Below are positions 34,225 through 45,783 of a stretch of 64,000 nucleotides of DNA, piece after piece. The position numbers and the translations under genes are program-made. Origin of the DNA: Ostrinia nubilalis (Eukaryota > Arthropoda > Insecta > Lepidoptera > Crambidae); the NCBI RefSeq assembly GCF_963855985.1, contig NC_087104.1, forward strand, positions 8,742,001-8,806,000. The letters are read 5' to 3'. How positions within the stretch are numbered: position 1 is the first letter of the stretch; each line of letters opens with the position of its first letter. The notes below the pieces were generated by a model. The model was not told where the DNA came from. It worked only from the letters and a program-made list of their open reading frames with translations, and ran no database searches.

Positions 34225-34731
34225 GTAAATCAGTGGTTATTGTTATTCATGATAATTCATGCAAATTCATGTATTTCTTCCGACATTTTCCGCGATTTGG
34301 CACTTCACGTCACACATTAGTTTGCCGAAGTTCGCCGAGCCAGCTATTGTCAATTATTATAGGTGATAATAGGTGTCAAACAGGATAGGGTCTTTGCGCT
34401 GGTTTTCGTCCAACTATCGGAGTTGCCAACTTTGTGATCTTAAAATACCCTTACATAAATGTATCATATTATTTTATGTCGTTCGAGTGCTCATAAAGGC
34501 AGTCAACTAAAGTCCATACTGCAACGCACACACAATCCGCACCGTAACGTAAACGCCTTGCCTCGCCGATGACAGTGCGCGAAGGGCAATGACAGCTCGC
34601 AAAACACTGACGTATATCAATGTCTCATGGACTTGGCGTAACTTTAAAATAAACGTACTCGGTACATTACGCACACATTTACACGCATTATAAATACATA
34701 CACGATTTAAGAAAACAACATGGCCGCAATA

Positions 34732-36442
34732 CAGGGTGGCCAAAACAGTGAGGTCTAAAAGAAAAATTTAGATTCCTTACATCAAGGTGTACCTAAATCA
34801 CCCCCATGTATATAATACGATTGTGCTTAGTTTAGGAGATAGAGTTAATTTTGTGATATTTTCAATTTTTGTGACCTAGTAGGCTTTAAACATTTTTATC
34901 TTTTTTTTGGGTTGACTTTTTTCAGATTTCTTTTTTTCGACAGATTTGTTATTAATTGCAGATGTTTGAAAAAAATAATCACCTTCCTATCTTTGATTCA
35001 AGATACAAAAGTTTTGCTAGAAACATTAAAATTATGCTTTTATGAGAACACTATCAAATTTTCAACTTAAAAGTTGAAGTAAAAAAAAGAACTTCCATAG
35101 GTCCAAAACCATTTTAAAAACTGCGCCGTTTCCTGAACATTCATAATAATACAAAAAAACATGTACTTAATGGGCCACTATTTCCTGTAATCGGTCCACT
35201 AAAATGGTAAGTCGGAGATTCCGTTACATGTTTTTGACTTTCTTAGAGTGAATTAATATTGGGAATCCTCTAAGTTTACATTACGTAGAACAGATTTAGA
35301 GCAGTAACTGGACAGAACATGTTTTTATTCTCAACGAGGAAGCTCTTGCCCTTCATCACACCTGGCGGAAACTGATGATTAGGCTGAAGGTGGAAGGGAA
35401 CTTCAACTACAGAGGAACTATGGCTTCCTACCTCCAAATTCCGGAACACATTATTATTTTAAGTAAGTTTTAATGAACATAAATCAAATATCCCTCCTTC
35501 TTCTTCTCACTGTAGTAGGTATTTCAAGGGTAATAGTAAAATGTAACAACTGCCTCTGCCTTCAAGTGGTAAGAGGTAAGCTTCAGAGGTCTCGGGTTTG
35601 ATTCCCAGTGGAGGTGAAATTTTCTGCTCGGTTTGGTTGGTGGTAGGGTTTGATCTAAGTCTGCCTGGCTAGCAACTCTATTTTCCTAAGTCTGTCACTA
35701 TAAAAATAATGTTAATAGCATTAATGTATTCCGGCATTTGGAGGTAGGAAGCCATAGTTCCTTAGTAGTTGAAGTTCCCTTCCACCTTCAGCCTAATCAT
35801 CAGTTTCCGCCAGGTGTGATGAAGGGCAAGAGCTTCCTCGTTGAGAATAAAACATGTTCTGTTCAGTTACTGCTCTAAATCTGTTCTACGTAATGTAAAC
35901 TTAGAGGATTCCCAATATTAATTCACTCTAAGAAAGTCAAAAACATGTAATGGAAACTCCGACTTACCACTTTAGTGGACCGATTACAGGAAATAGTGGC
36001 CCATTAAGTACATGTTTTTTTGTATTATTATGAATGTTTAGGAAACGGCGCAGTTTTTAAAATGGTTTTGGACCTATGGAAGTTCTTTTTTTTACTTAAA
36101 TTTTTAAGTTGAAAATTTGATAGTGTTCTCATAAAAGCATAATTTTAATGTTTCTAGCAAAACTTTTGTATCTTGAATCAAAGATAGGAAGGTGATTATT
36201 TTTTTCAAACATCTGCAATTAATAACAAATCTGTCGATAAAAAGAAATCTGAAAAAAGTCAACCCAAAAAAAAGATAAAAATGTTTAAAGCCTACTAGGT
36301 CCCAAAATTTGAAAATATCACAAAATTAACTCTATCTCCTAAACGATGCACAATCGTATGATATACATGGGGGTGATTTAGATACACCTCGATGTAAGGA
36401 ATCTAAATTTTTCTTTTAGACCTCACTGTTTTGGCCACCCTG
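34732..36442. mobile_element. 1.7-kb foldback element with about 720-bp arms, TA-flanked
   Basis: It begins cagggtggccaaaacag and ends with the exact inverse; TA occurs on both sides (34730-34731 and 36443-36444), which is a Tc1/mariner-type signature. The arms (34732 to about 35453, and about 35722 to 36442) are near-identical inverse copies over some 720 bp. The inner ends of both arms hold the 3' half of a tRNA-derived SINE, antisense on the left and sense on the right. The spacer carries the SINE head. No transposase is encoded. Confidence 0.9.
35549..35856 (+). mobile_element. tRNA-derived SINE inside the foldback element
   Basis: Head tgcctctgccttcaagtgg, a mutated B box (gggtttgattcc), then ggtttggttggtggtaggg, ending cctcgttgagaataaaa. 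This is the same family as 28581-28924. Its 3' part (from about 35722) is within the right arm and is mirrored at 35331-35453 in the left arm, where no head is present. Confidence 0.85.
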
Positions 36443-36444
36443 TA

Positions 36445-36508
36445 TAGGCAATCAGCTGACAGGTATTTCTGTGTGTGTGTGTGCGTGTAGTTGTCAGCTG
36501 ATTGCCTA
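36445..36508. repeat. Perfect 17-bp inverted repeat around a TG microsatellite
   Basis: taggcaatcagctgaca at 36445-36461 is exactly inverted at 36492-36508, with a loop of 30 bases containing a (TG)n run. It lies immediately outside the foldback element. Confidence 0.85.
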
Positions 36509-36856
36509 TAAATATGTTGTTTTCTTAAATCTTGTATGTAGGTACCTACTCGGCACAAGTTAGGTAGTTAGTGACGTCACATGAAAATGTTGCCAGAATG
36601 AGTACTGACCAAACATTATCTATTTCTTTTTTTTATACATCACCAGGGGTAAGTTAGAAAGATATAAACAGCTGTTTGTCATTAATTTGTCGAATTTTTG
36701 TATAGATCTATATTTCCTCTCCACTATTACCTCCATGCCACAAAAGGCGATACGTTGTTGATCTCTTTCCGAGTTGATTTGCCTGCATTATGACCTGAGC
36801 TTTGCTTTAAAAAAATGACCCTTAGTCATCTAAGATTTAATTTTGTATGAAGAAGT
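36509..36856. other. Non-coding; includes the mate of a 25-bp inverted repeat
   Basis: atgttgttttcttaaatc at 36514-36538 is the inverse of 34697-34721 (24 of 25 match), so this pair brackets the foldback element and the 17-bp hairpin. No exon found. Confidence 0.5.
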
Positions 36857-36860
36857 TTAA

Positions 36861-38233
36861 CCCATTAGAGGTCACTGTACTCAAATGGGTACAGCTATAT
36901 TTTTACGTTTCAATTGCAAATCTCACAAAATTAACACGGGTTGACGTGTTATTTTACGTCATTATGACACTATTAAAGTATATTGACAAGAATTACGCGG
37001 GTAGTGGCACTTTTTTTGATAAAGTATCAGTTGAAGTTGTGTCACTGAAACGTAGTGGAGGTAGGTGTTTATATTTTAAGTTTTTTATAACAATTACTGC
37101 TCATAAGTTGTTTTTTTATTTAATTACTTTAGAATACATATCAGAGTAAGTTATAAAGCATAATATAATATAATATTTACATCTCCAATAAAACTAGGGT
37201 CATGTAAAAGTTACTGTACTCGGTTGGGTACAATGACAACATGCGTGAGTAAAAAAACTGTATTTATTTTTTGCTTTTTTGTAACATTTTACAGCTCAAA
37301 AGACTTAAAAGGGGCTTGAATAAATTATTGGAGCCATTTATAGCATAGTTATTGACGATGAATGTATTTTGGCTAATAATTGTACCACCTGATACAAGTG
37401 CGTTGACTGAAAAAGACGATATGGCGGCGTGTTTTATACCATAAGACGTACTAAAGGGTATTTATGACCAGAGGGGATAGTGGCAGCAAAGGCAGTTTAT
37501 AGGACGACAGCGATAATGAACCGCTGGCGTGAAAAAGAAGACGTTAGGTTCCCACAAATCCGCTCTGAATCCGCACCCAATCAAAAGTAATTCTTCAATC
37601 GTGAAGTCTGTGGTGATAAGTTTTCTATATTTTATGAAGAGCTGAAGGGCCTCAAACTTGCACAGAATTTGAAAAAAAAAATACTGACAATATTTTTATA
37701 TCCAATAGATAACTATGATGCTTTTCATTACCATTATGATATTTCTATTGGCTATAATCATATCAGTATCCAATCAACACAATACACATGGGATTCCTAT
37801 AAAGCCCTATTTACGGGTTTTGGTACTATCTGAGTACCACAAGCTACCTCGAGAGACAGTGCATTGTACTTTACTGGTCACTAGATGAAGAGAATTTAGC
37901 CCAGCTGTACCCATAGTTGATGGTTTTCCTTCAAAATGGTGTTGGAAAATATCCCATAAAAACTGAAAAAGAGCTGGGGTATGTTCTCTGTCATTCAACA
38001 GTGCGTTGGCAGTATAAGAAGTCCCTTAAAACATTTTTGGTCGAAAAGGCACATTTTGAAAATTAGCATACTTAGGAGGTCATTGTACCCAATTGAGTAC
38101 ACCCCTGTAATTTCATGAAAACAACTTTTTTTCAGCATTTTCTTGTATTTTGTGTTTTTTTGCTCTGATTTCAATATGAAAATAAAGAAAATTTTGAAAA
38201 TATATTAGTACTTTGTGTTTGACCTCTAATGGG
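36861..38233 (+). mobile_element. piggyBac-like element 2, TTAA-flanked, decayed
   Basis: TTAA at 36857-36860 and 38234-38237 flank the ends cccattagaggtca and tgacctctaatggg, a perfect 14-bp inverted pair. A palindromic motif of the form gtac(t/c)caa(a/t)tg(a/g)gtac recurs at about 36876, 37214 and 38083. A degraded frame around 37495-37590 (SDNEPLA, then VRFPQIRSES after a stop) is probably the acidic N-terminus of the former transposase. The 100-codon frame across the left end and the minus frame at 37807-37998 are not genes. No intact catalytic domain. Confidence 0.85.
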
Positions 38234-38239
38234 TTAATA

Positions 38240-38799
38240 AACACATAAAATTGTGTTTATAATGCTATCAATTAGACATACGTGCCAAAAACTTTTCCTG
38301 TCAGCACGTTTTTTTTCTAGCGCGATGATTTCTGCAATGTACCGGTGACCGGTGTATGGCCGCGCATTATCGTAATTTTTTGGAACTCACTACTTTTTAA
38401 ATTACATTTTCATTTAGGTAGAACTGTTGCTTAGGCATTATAGATTGCAACAAAACTAGCGCGGGATGGCTACTGCCTTCTGTGAATACAATACTTTGTA
38501 TTCAAATTTTACGCATGTGTTTATGGCAGCTCAGTGAAATGGACGAAAACCGAAGTTAGATAGAAAACCAGCACAATGACCCTACTTTCAAAAATTAATA
38601 TTGCGATTTTATAAATCACTTAAACAACTTTATATTAATTTGCGGGTACGCCGGGACAGCTCGTAAAACAAATTCATTATTTACATATTACTAATTTATC
38701 AACTTAGTTCATTGTTAGTTCATTAGTTGTTCGTGTTTCGTTTGGGTTAGACCAAGAGCCGAATGCAAAAAATAAATGTTACTTAATTATATTAATCCT
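38240..38799. other. Non-coding
   Basis: Contains the right end of the proposed 4.2-kb element near 38570. Nothing else recognised. Confidence 0.35.
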
Positions 38800-38950
38800 A
38801 CAAAAAACGGACGGACGTGTGCAAGTCTAATAGCCATATACTTGGTTAACTCATTTTAAAAAGTGCACAAAAACGTTCTATGTTCAGACAGACTATATGA
38901 CGAATCTATAAAGGTTCCGTTTTTGCCATTTGGCTACGGAACCCTAAATA
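38800..38950 (+). mobile_element. 3' part of the ccggccaagtgcgag / tacggaacccta repeat
   Basis: Ends aaggttccgtttttgcc, then ctacggaaccctaaata. The 5' part is missing or too diverged to see. The following sequence to about 39025 (cagttttaaagatctaagc, gacagacagacagg) resembles the acagacagac repeat end. Confidence 0.55.
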
Positions 38951-39038
38951 CCGTATCAAAATCTGTTGCACAGTTTTAAAGATCTAAGCATACATAGGGA
39001 CAGACAGACAGGAAAGCGACTTTTTTTTATAATTATTA

Positions 39039-39318
39039 TGTTGGCAACACTGAGTGACGTCACGTTTTGTGGCGGGGCTCAGAGCGGCGCGCGCGGCGCT
39101 GAACTCTTTTTGCTCGAGCCACCGAACGGGACGGACGGAACAGAATCGCGTAGTGCCTATTTTTGTGTCTAGTTCGAATTATAAGCAAGATAACGGTTTT
39201 AGTTTTATTTTAAGTGATTCTTTTGGTACCTGTAAATAATTATTAATTGTCGAATAAATCTCTAATGTTTTTCGTAGTTAAACGTTTTATTCTACCCTCA
39301 GTCCGGTAAAAGTTTACA
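39039..39318 (+). mobile_element. Probable solo LTR
   Basis: The 280-bp block begins tgttggcaac and ends agtttaca, so it has the TG...CA ends of an LTR. The tetramer atta lies on both sides (39035-39038 and 39319-39322), as expected for a gypsy-type integration. It has a GC-rich front part with tgacgtcacg and gcggcgcgcgcggcgc, which could serve as a promoter, and an aataaa at about 39253. No internal retroviral-type genes are adjacent. Alternative: a compact CpG-rich promoter with chance flanking repeats. Confidence 0.5.
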
Positions 39319-39322
39319 ATTA

Positions 39323-41095
39323 CGTAGTGATGATGGGCATATAGACCAAATAAAGACATTTTGATTTAAGGGGGGGACATCGTAAGAGCCATTCACATTT
39401 TTATCAGAAAGTTAATAAATTAATATATTTAGGTTTTTGAAATCTAAAACAGCCAGGAAATCAAAGAGGCAAACATGATACCTTTGTGATTTTATAGGAA
39501 TTTTATTGTAAAACACGGTCATATTAAACTTTTATAAAAAAATCCAGAGGTAAATGTTTTTTTTCGAGAAAAATTTTTCTAATCGTGTTTTCGAAAATAT
39601 CATCCCATCACACATACGTTCTGTAATACATAATATTGAAAACAGTGCGAAATATCTTCAATTGCAGTTTTCACATACTAAGGGCCCATAATGAAATTAG
39701 TATAATGTTTGTTTATGTAATAAAATTTGGTTTGAAATACCTACTGAATTGAATTTTTATTTCTTACTAGCTTTTTGGCTTCGCCCACGTGAAATAAATT
39801 GTCACAGTTATGTGTGTTATATAATATTTAGGTGCTAGCTCTTACACTATATAACTGGCGGCCGCATGTAGCTGCGCGTTGCCTCGAAGAGCAGTGAATG
39901 CAAGTGTGGTGCGCTAGATGGCGACACAGTAGCTTCTTGTAGCAGTCAGCCCTATGGCATCAAGACAGTACCAATCACTGACGTATGTCAACAAAACGGT
40001 GCTCGACTCTTAAGACAAGCTAAATTACACCATATTGTTGATGACATTGAGCATACATTTTTTTGAATACCTTCGCGAAGAAAAACTTCTGTACGTAGTA
40101 CTTATTATTATTCTGTGGTCGTAGTCTAAGTCTTGTAACCATTTTTTCATTGTAGATTTGCAATCAGAGAATGTTTTTTTATATAGATCAAGCTTTTTAT
40201 TTATTTTATTATAAAAGTAAAGTAAAGTAGCCTCGTCAGAACCCGTGGGAGACCACTACACATCACCCCACTGTGGTGTACAAACATAAAGCTGCAACGT
40301 TTTATGTGATTGACCTGGCTTTATTGTGGACGCAAGATTGCTGGGCGTTTGTATCCAATCCGGTTCGTTATGCCAAGTGATCGGGGCAAATCAATTTATT
40401 AGCGTACCTACTCTTGTTCAGACAACTTTACATGAATAAGCAGCACCTGTATTTAGGTACTATTCTGATTCTTTTCTCTATTTCTTTAACAATGGTATTT
40501 TGTTCTTGACTCTTATTGCTGTAAGACCGTGAACAAAATGCTTTAATGTAGTCGCTGTGATTACGTACAAAATACTTAAAACCCATCCCTACACCTTTTT
40601 TAAAATATTGTAAATTCTATGTAAAGTCATAACTGAAATTTTGGAATTCCAAAAGTTATTAACCGACCAGATATGAATTGGAAAAACTCACCGACTAAAA
40701 CTCACTGTGAATATTATAGTGGTATAATCATGAAAAAAAAAATCCATAATATAAGCAACCTATCATTTACACACTGTGAGATTTGACCTTTTTCGACCCT
40801 GGACCAACGCTGACTCTGTAGTCTGTTATGTGAACCACGACCAGACAGTATTAATCAAAGATCGATATCATCTGGTGACTTCAAGATAACCCCCTTTGTT
40901 TAACTTTACCATTCCACATTCTCATTCTATCAAGCCCTATTTCAGAGAAATCTGTCTGCCCGCAGCGTGGCTCACACAAACAATGCTTTGGTCGCAGACG
41001 CCGCGTGTCGTCACTCCTTGACCTAGACCCGACCAAACAGCCTTTGAGGCTATTTTCGTGCATCTCGAGCTGATGCGAGTAAGCAGACTGCAATT
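39323..41095. other. Non-coding; start of an acagacagac-family repeat at 39767-39800
   Basis: tactagctttttggcttcgcc at 39767 is the 5' beginning of the family seen in full at 41908. Positions 39855-40030 are GC-richer (gcgctagatggcgacac) with no frame. Frames at 40881-41173 on the minus strand lack motifs. Confidence 0.4.
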
Positions 41096-41753
41096 AAAAA
41101 CCGGCCAAGTGCGAGTCGGACTCGCGCACCGAGGGTTCCGTACAAACCTGCAAGGTTTACAAAGTTCGTTCATTACGACAATCGAGTCATAACTATGCTA
41201 TTTTTATTGCAAAATGAAATTCATAACATTACAATGGGGAAAGATGGAGGAGCATAAATTTAAGACAAAGATCTCTTTATCGTTTAAGTAATCCTTTATT
41301 TTATAGTATTTGATATGAATTTCAACTTGATAGCTCTACGCGTTCATGAGGAAAAAAGTAATAAGTTTATATTTATTAAAAAATATATATTTTGTAATGT
41401 AACTAAAAATTTAAGGTTTTCGGAATTTTTCCTTTATGTGTGCTATAAGACGTTGCTTCGTACCAAATTTCAAGATTCTGAGTTCACGGGAAGCACCCTG
41501 TAGGTTTTGATTCCCTTGCAAGTGTCGAAAAATTGCGGCATAAACGGCTGTATCTTTTGATTGCGTTGGCTTAGAAGTTTGATTTTTTCACAGCTTCAAG
41601 GGACAGTAGACCTGAGTAATTGATATAAATTTCAGCTTCATACCTCCACGCGTTCCTGAGAAAAAGGGTCTTGACAGACGGACGGACAGACGGACAACAA
41701 AGTGATCCTATAAGGGTTCCGTTTTTTCCTTTTGAGGTACGGAACCCTAAAAA
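41096..41753 (+). mobile_element. ccggccaagtgcgag repeat, near full length
   Basis: Starts ccggccaagtgcgagtcgg and gcaccgagggttccgtac, and ends ttccgttttttcc, then tacggaaccctaaaa. I recognise both ends from lepidopteran genomes. The inside has several tacctccacgcgttcctgag-like blocks (about 41330 and 41640), which suggests internal duplication. No coding capacity; a 62-codon frame at 41315 is not supported. Confidence 0.7.
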
Positions 41754-41907
41754 TGAACTGCAGTGTATTGGTTTAGAGGTGAAAGTGATTTGATAGTTAT
41801 GTGATTGTAGTTACTCATTGCGCGTCTTCGTCGTGCCAATTTCAACCCTATCACGATATAAAGTTAATTGTAATCTAAAGCGTCAACAATTTGTATTTTA
41901 TTGATAA
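41754..41907. other. Short non-coding spacer
   Basis: Nothing recognised between two dispersed repeats. Confidence 0.4.
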
Positions 41908-42140
41908 CTAGCTTTCCGCCCGCGGCTTCGCCCGCGTGGAATTTTGTCTGTCACAGAAAAACTTTATCGCGCGCGTCCCTGTTTCAAAAACCGGGATAAA
42001 AACTATCCTATGTTCTTTCCCGGGACTCAAACTATCTCTATGCCAAATTTCATCAAAATCGGTTGCGAGGTTTAAGCGGGAAAGCGTAACAGACAGACAG
42101 ACAGACAGAGTTACTTTCGCATTTATAATATTAGTTGGGA
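41908..42140 (+). mobile_element. catcaaaatcgg / acagacagac repeat, most complete copy
   Basis: In order: actagctttccgcccgcgg, cttcgcccgcgtgg, aaaaaccgggataaaaac, cccgggactcaaac, tttcatcaaaatcgg, aacagacagacagacag and ttcgcatttataatattag. This is the best copy of the family here and a good query for the others. Confidence 0.8.
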
Positions 42141-43002
42141 TTACTTACGATTCAGATGCTAGTTTCATATTTTTTTTTTCATTTATTCTCATAGGACCAC
42201 AAACAGATTCACAATCAGAATTTATATAAAGAAGATAGTATAAAATAATGTACATTATTATTATGAATCCAACAGCGCTGGTCTCAGTTTACTTATCAAC
42301 TAGTGTTAAGTGTTAAGGTGGAGTTCGTCTTTTACATAATTTGAACTAAGTATGCATGTAAAATAACTTATACAAAGCAATATTTTGCACCTACATAATT
42401 TCAACCGTGCATGTTGGTTGGTGATATGCAAGAGATACCATACCCTACGGTGATCGAAGTGAAATCTTGAAACAATAAACGCGTTGGGTTTTGTACGATG
42501 AACTTAAGGCCCTCATAGACGGCACGATTAGTCTTTACGATCCATCGTTTCAGCCTAATGACAAATCAGTAATTGATATCGTTAAAAATTTATTGTAGAC
42601 GATTTAAACTCGTACTTTAAATCATTGGAATATCGTATCGATAAATAGAAAATTAGATGACTTTGTGATCAAGTTTTGACTTTTGTCATGACATAGTAAT
42701 TTACCTTGATGTATCTTCGTCTCGTCTGTACTTCTCGATCACTGCACGCACGCAAAATGCAAAATTAGGCATGCATTCTTGTACTTATTGTAATATTTTA
42801 GTTCCAATTTGTCAGGTTTCACAAAACCACACATACTTACTTTGGGTCACTTTTACTTATGTAGTTCAGTTTCAAATAAGTATTTTTAAATGATTGCTTG
42901 AGATTGACTTTCGTGTACGAATATGACCGATATTTTAAGCGCTCGATCGTCGCAATTTCTGAAATTGATAGAAAGCGCGAATCGTATCGTATATATATAT
43001 GT
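42141..43002. other. Non-coding, nothing recognised
   Basis: AT-rich with gatcgtcgcaattt and similar complex patches at 42930-42990. Confidence 0.4.
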
Positions 43003-43004
43003 TA

Positions 43005-43473
43005 CGGTCAAAGTGATAAATGTGAAAATTATGAATAATCGCCGGTTATTATGAATAATTACCGCATGATTTGGTTAATGTGATTAATATGAGGTCATTT
43101 ATGTGTGTATAAAACTAAATAGGCGGCTTAGGGGTGGCCCAAGGGCCACCCCCGCCGCACCTTAACCTATTTTTCACTTTAAATCAAAACATTATGTTAT
43201 AGGCATCATGGAAAAGTAATATTATGCAAGAAACATTCCAAACTCATTATGCCAAATTATATTAATATATGATATCAAAACGTTCAAAAGTTTGGCTGTA
43301 CACGAGCACGTACACAAGATGTTGTTCTCTTTTAAGAAATTTGTTAGTACTAAGGTTGAATTATTAAATAATCACTGTTAAATGTGATTAATTTATCACT
43401 TTTACCGCGACTGTCGGTAATTATTAATAATAACCGGTTATTATTAATAATTTTCAATTTATCACATTAACCG
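43005..43473. mobile_element. Foldback MITE with nested palindromes, TA-flanked
   Basis: The left arm (from cggtcaaagtgataaat) and right arm (inverse cggttaatgtgataaat) match for about 90 bp. Each arm contains its own palindrome centred on ccggttatt or aaccggtt. TA lies at 43003-43004 and 43474-43475. The middle has a perfect hairpin at 43131-43152 (ggggtggccc, two bases, gggccacccc). Non-coding. Confidence 0.75.
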
Positions 43474-43475
43474 TA

Positions 43476-44787
43476 TCATATACATATAAGGCCCTTTACG
43501 CGAACGTTTCGTATTTCCTACCGTTCAGATTTCATCCTCATTTTCCTCACTAGAGTGCTAACTCTCAACGCAATAACCCCATTCCCGACAACGTTGCTTT
43601 AAATAAACATATAAACGTACTTGTTATTGTTACTTATAGCGTGCTTAACGACGTCGTCTTGTTCTCTCATAGCTTTCTGCACATTATACGAGTATACACA
43701 ATCTGTAAGCTTAGCACGTTCGTATAATACACGCCCTAGAAAAGTTGTTATTTGTAGTTACAATGTGTATGGTTTAAATTTAATAACACTCACGCGTATC
43801 TTCTCGACAGAGACAGCTTTTGCAGTTGAATTTTGTTTTTGAAGCAGTGCGAACAAGGGCGTATCGAAATTAAATTTTGAATATAATTTATGATTCAAAT
43901 GAAATTACAGTTTATAGAGACGCTAATTACAATCCGAACTATGTAATTAGGTTAACGATACTATTACCCGCAATTTGTGATAATAACTACACTAGGTAAC
44001 CGTTCAGTTTTACTTCCTACAAGTTTCATATAACGTTTTGGAACCCCCAAGAATAGTTTCCCATCTTAAGGCCGGGTAGCAGAGAAAATGGCGAAAATGA
44101 GGTTTTCATTTTTCATTTTTGAGGTACTAAACAGTAAAATTAAAGGCTAAGATTTTTATTGGGCATAGTTGAGGATATTTTCTAGGGCTATTAACGGATG
44201 GAAACACGATTTGATGAAGTTGACTCGATAGAATAAATTCCCAAAGTTACCTCTATTCGTTTTCTATTTATGGTTTTATTTTTAAAATAAGCGATTTGAG
44301 ATTCTAAATCTTTTACTAAACTAAAGTTCAGAAATAACTTGAGGGCTTTTAACGGATGAAATTTTTATATTGCGTCTTATTTAGTTACTATGTTAAAAAA
44401 TGTGGAAAAAATCGTCCATGACGGCTTGGACAATCTCAATCAGTCGCGCGGTGGCGCTTACGGAGGACGGACGCGTGTCAGTTTTTTGGCCGTGACAGTT
44501 CGCGATTTGTCAATATTTTTGACAATGATGACTTTGATGAGTCACAGTATAATAATATCAGTGTTACTGGAGAAAGCTTAAATTTTTGATAATTAAAAAT
44601 TATCAATTTTGTCTATCTATTGAAATTTAAATCGTTCGCATCCTTTTAAATGAAGACTCTACTCATGATACATAGTACATTCCTCAAATATGAGACAAAA
44701 CCAATGAGTTAAAATTACATTTTAATAGTACCTACATACAATCGACTTACACTCTTTAGAAGAGCACACTGACACAAATAAATAATA
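43476..44787. other. Non-coding, nothing recognised
   Basis: Frames at 43621-43842 and 44390-44581 have no motif. No splice context was found. Confidence 0.4.
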
Positions 44788-45783
44788 AAAAATACTGTCT
44801 AAGGTCTGTAGCTAAAGGTCTAAGCTGTAAGATAGAAGAATCTTCTAGCCAAAAAGATGGCAGATGCAGCAGATGTAAACGGATTTAAAACTGGAGTTCA
44901 TATGACTCCTTGTAGACTTGAGTCTCTAGAGCGTCCCTTCCTCCACCATGCGTAAGAATGTTTCAAAAATACTGTCTAAGGTCTGTAGCTAAAGGTCTAC
45001 GCTGCAAGATGGAAGAATCTTCTAACCAAAAAGATGGCAGATGCAGCAGATGTCAACGGATTTAAAACTGGAGTTGATGTGACTCCTTGTAGACTTGAGT
45101 GTCTAGAGCGTCCCTTCCTCCACCATGCGTAAGAATTTTCACAAAAATACTGTCTAAGGTCTGTAGCTAAAGGTCTAAGCCGTAAGATAGAAGAATCGTA
45201 TAGCCAAAAACATGGCAGATGCAGCAGATATCAACGGATTTAAAACTGGAGTTCATGTGTATCCTTGTAGTTTTGAGTCTCTAGAGCAGTGGTTCTTAAC
45301 CTTTAAGTCATGAGGGACCATTTTACCAAATTTCTGTCTTGTCAGGGACCACCTCATAATCGGTCAAAACCAGTTTGACTGCAAAAATCAGTTAAAAGTG
45401 GTTTTCACCAAGGTGTGCAAGTGCACATCGTGGACCACTTGGAATGCCTCCAGGGACCACCAGTGGTCCGCGGACCACCGGTTAAGAACCACTGCTCTAG
45501 AGCGTCCCTTCCTCCACCATGCGTAAGAATGTTTCAAAAATACTGTCTAAGGTCTGTAGCTAAAGGTCTAAGCTGCAAGATAGAAGAATCTTCTAGCCAA
45601 AAAGATGGCAGATGCAGCAGATGTCAACGGATTTAAAACTTGGAGTTCATGTGACTCCTTCTAGACTTGAGTCTCTAGAGCGTCCCTTCCTCCACCATGC
45701 GTAAAAGTTTTCCAAAAATACTGTCTGAGGTCTGTAATAAAAGTCTAAACTGCAAGATAGAAGAATCTTTTAGCCAAAAACAT
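44788..45783 (+). repeat. 178-bp satellite array, about 4.4 units
   Basis: Units starting aatactgtctaaggtctg begin at 44791, 44969, 45147, 45539 and 45717. Successive offsets are 178, 178, 176 (after removing a 216-bp interruption) and 178 bp. Unit landmarks are gatggcagatgcagcag, aacggatttaaaac, tctctagagcgtccc and tccaccatgcg. The first four units are about 95 percent alike; the last is partial and more diverged. Confidence 0.92.
45287..45494. mobile_element. hAT-type MITE inside the satellite, perfect 8-bp duplication
   Basis: Starts cagtggttcttaacc and ends ggttaagaaccactg. The octamer ctctagag lies at 45279-45286 and 45495-45502; the neighbouring units show ctctagag once, which confirms it as the empty site. 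The 208-bp interior contains cagggaccacc repeats and ggtccgcggacc. Confidence 0.95.

Larger units (their letters stand above)
34391..38570. mobile_element. Possible old 4.2-kb transposon bounded by diverged inverted ends
   Basis: At the left, tagggtctttgcgctggttt (about 34385-34405) continues into caactatcgg and gagttgcca. The right end read inversely gives tagggtcattgtgctggttt, then taacttcgg and gagctgcca. About 80 percent identity over 40 bp and weaker similarity further in suggests the two ends of one element that later took in the foldback and the second piggyBac-like element. No target duplication or transposase was found. Confidence 0.3.

Noticed and set aside
36847..37149. 100-codon open frame on the plus strand
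   Set aside because: It starts outside the element and reads through the piggyBac-like terminal repeat, so it cannot be a conserved gene of either.
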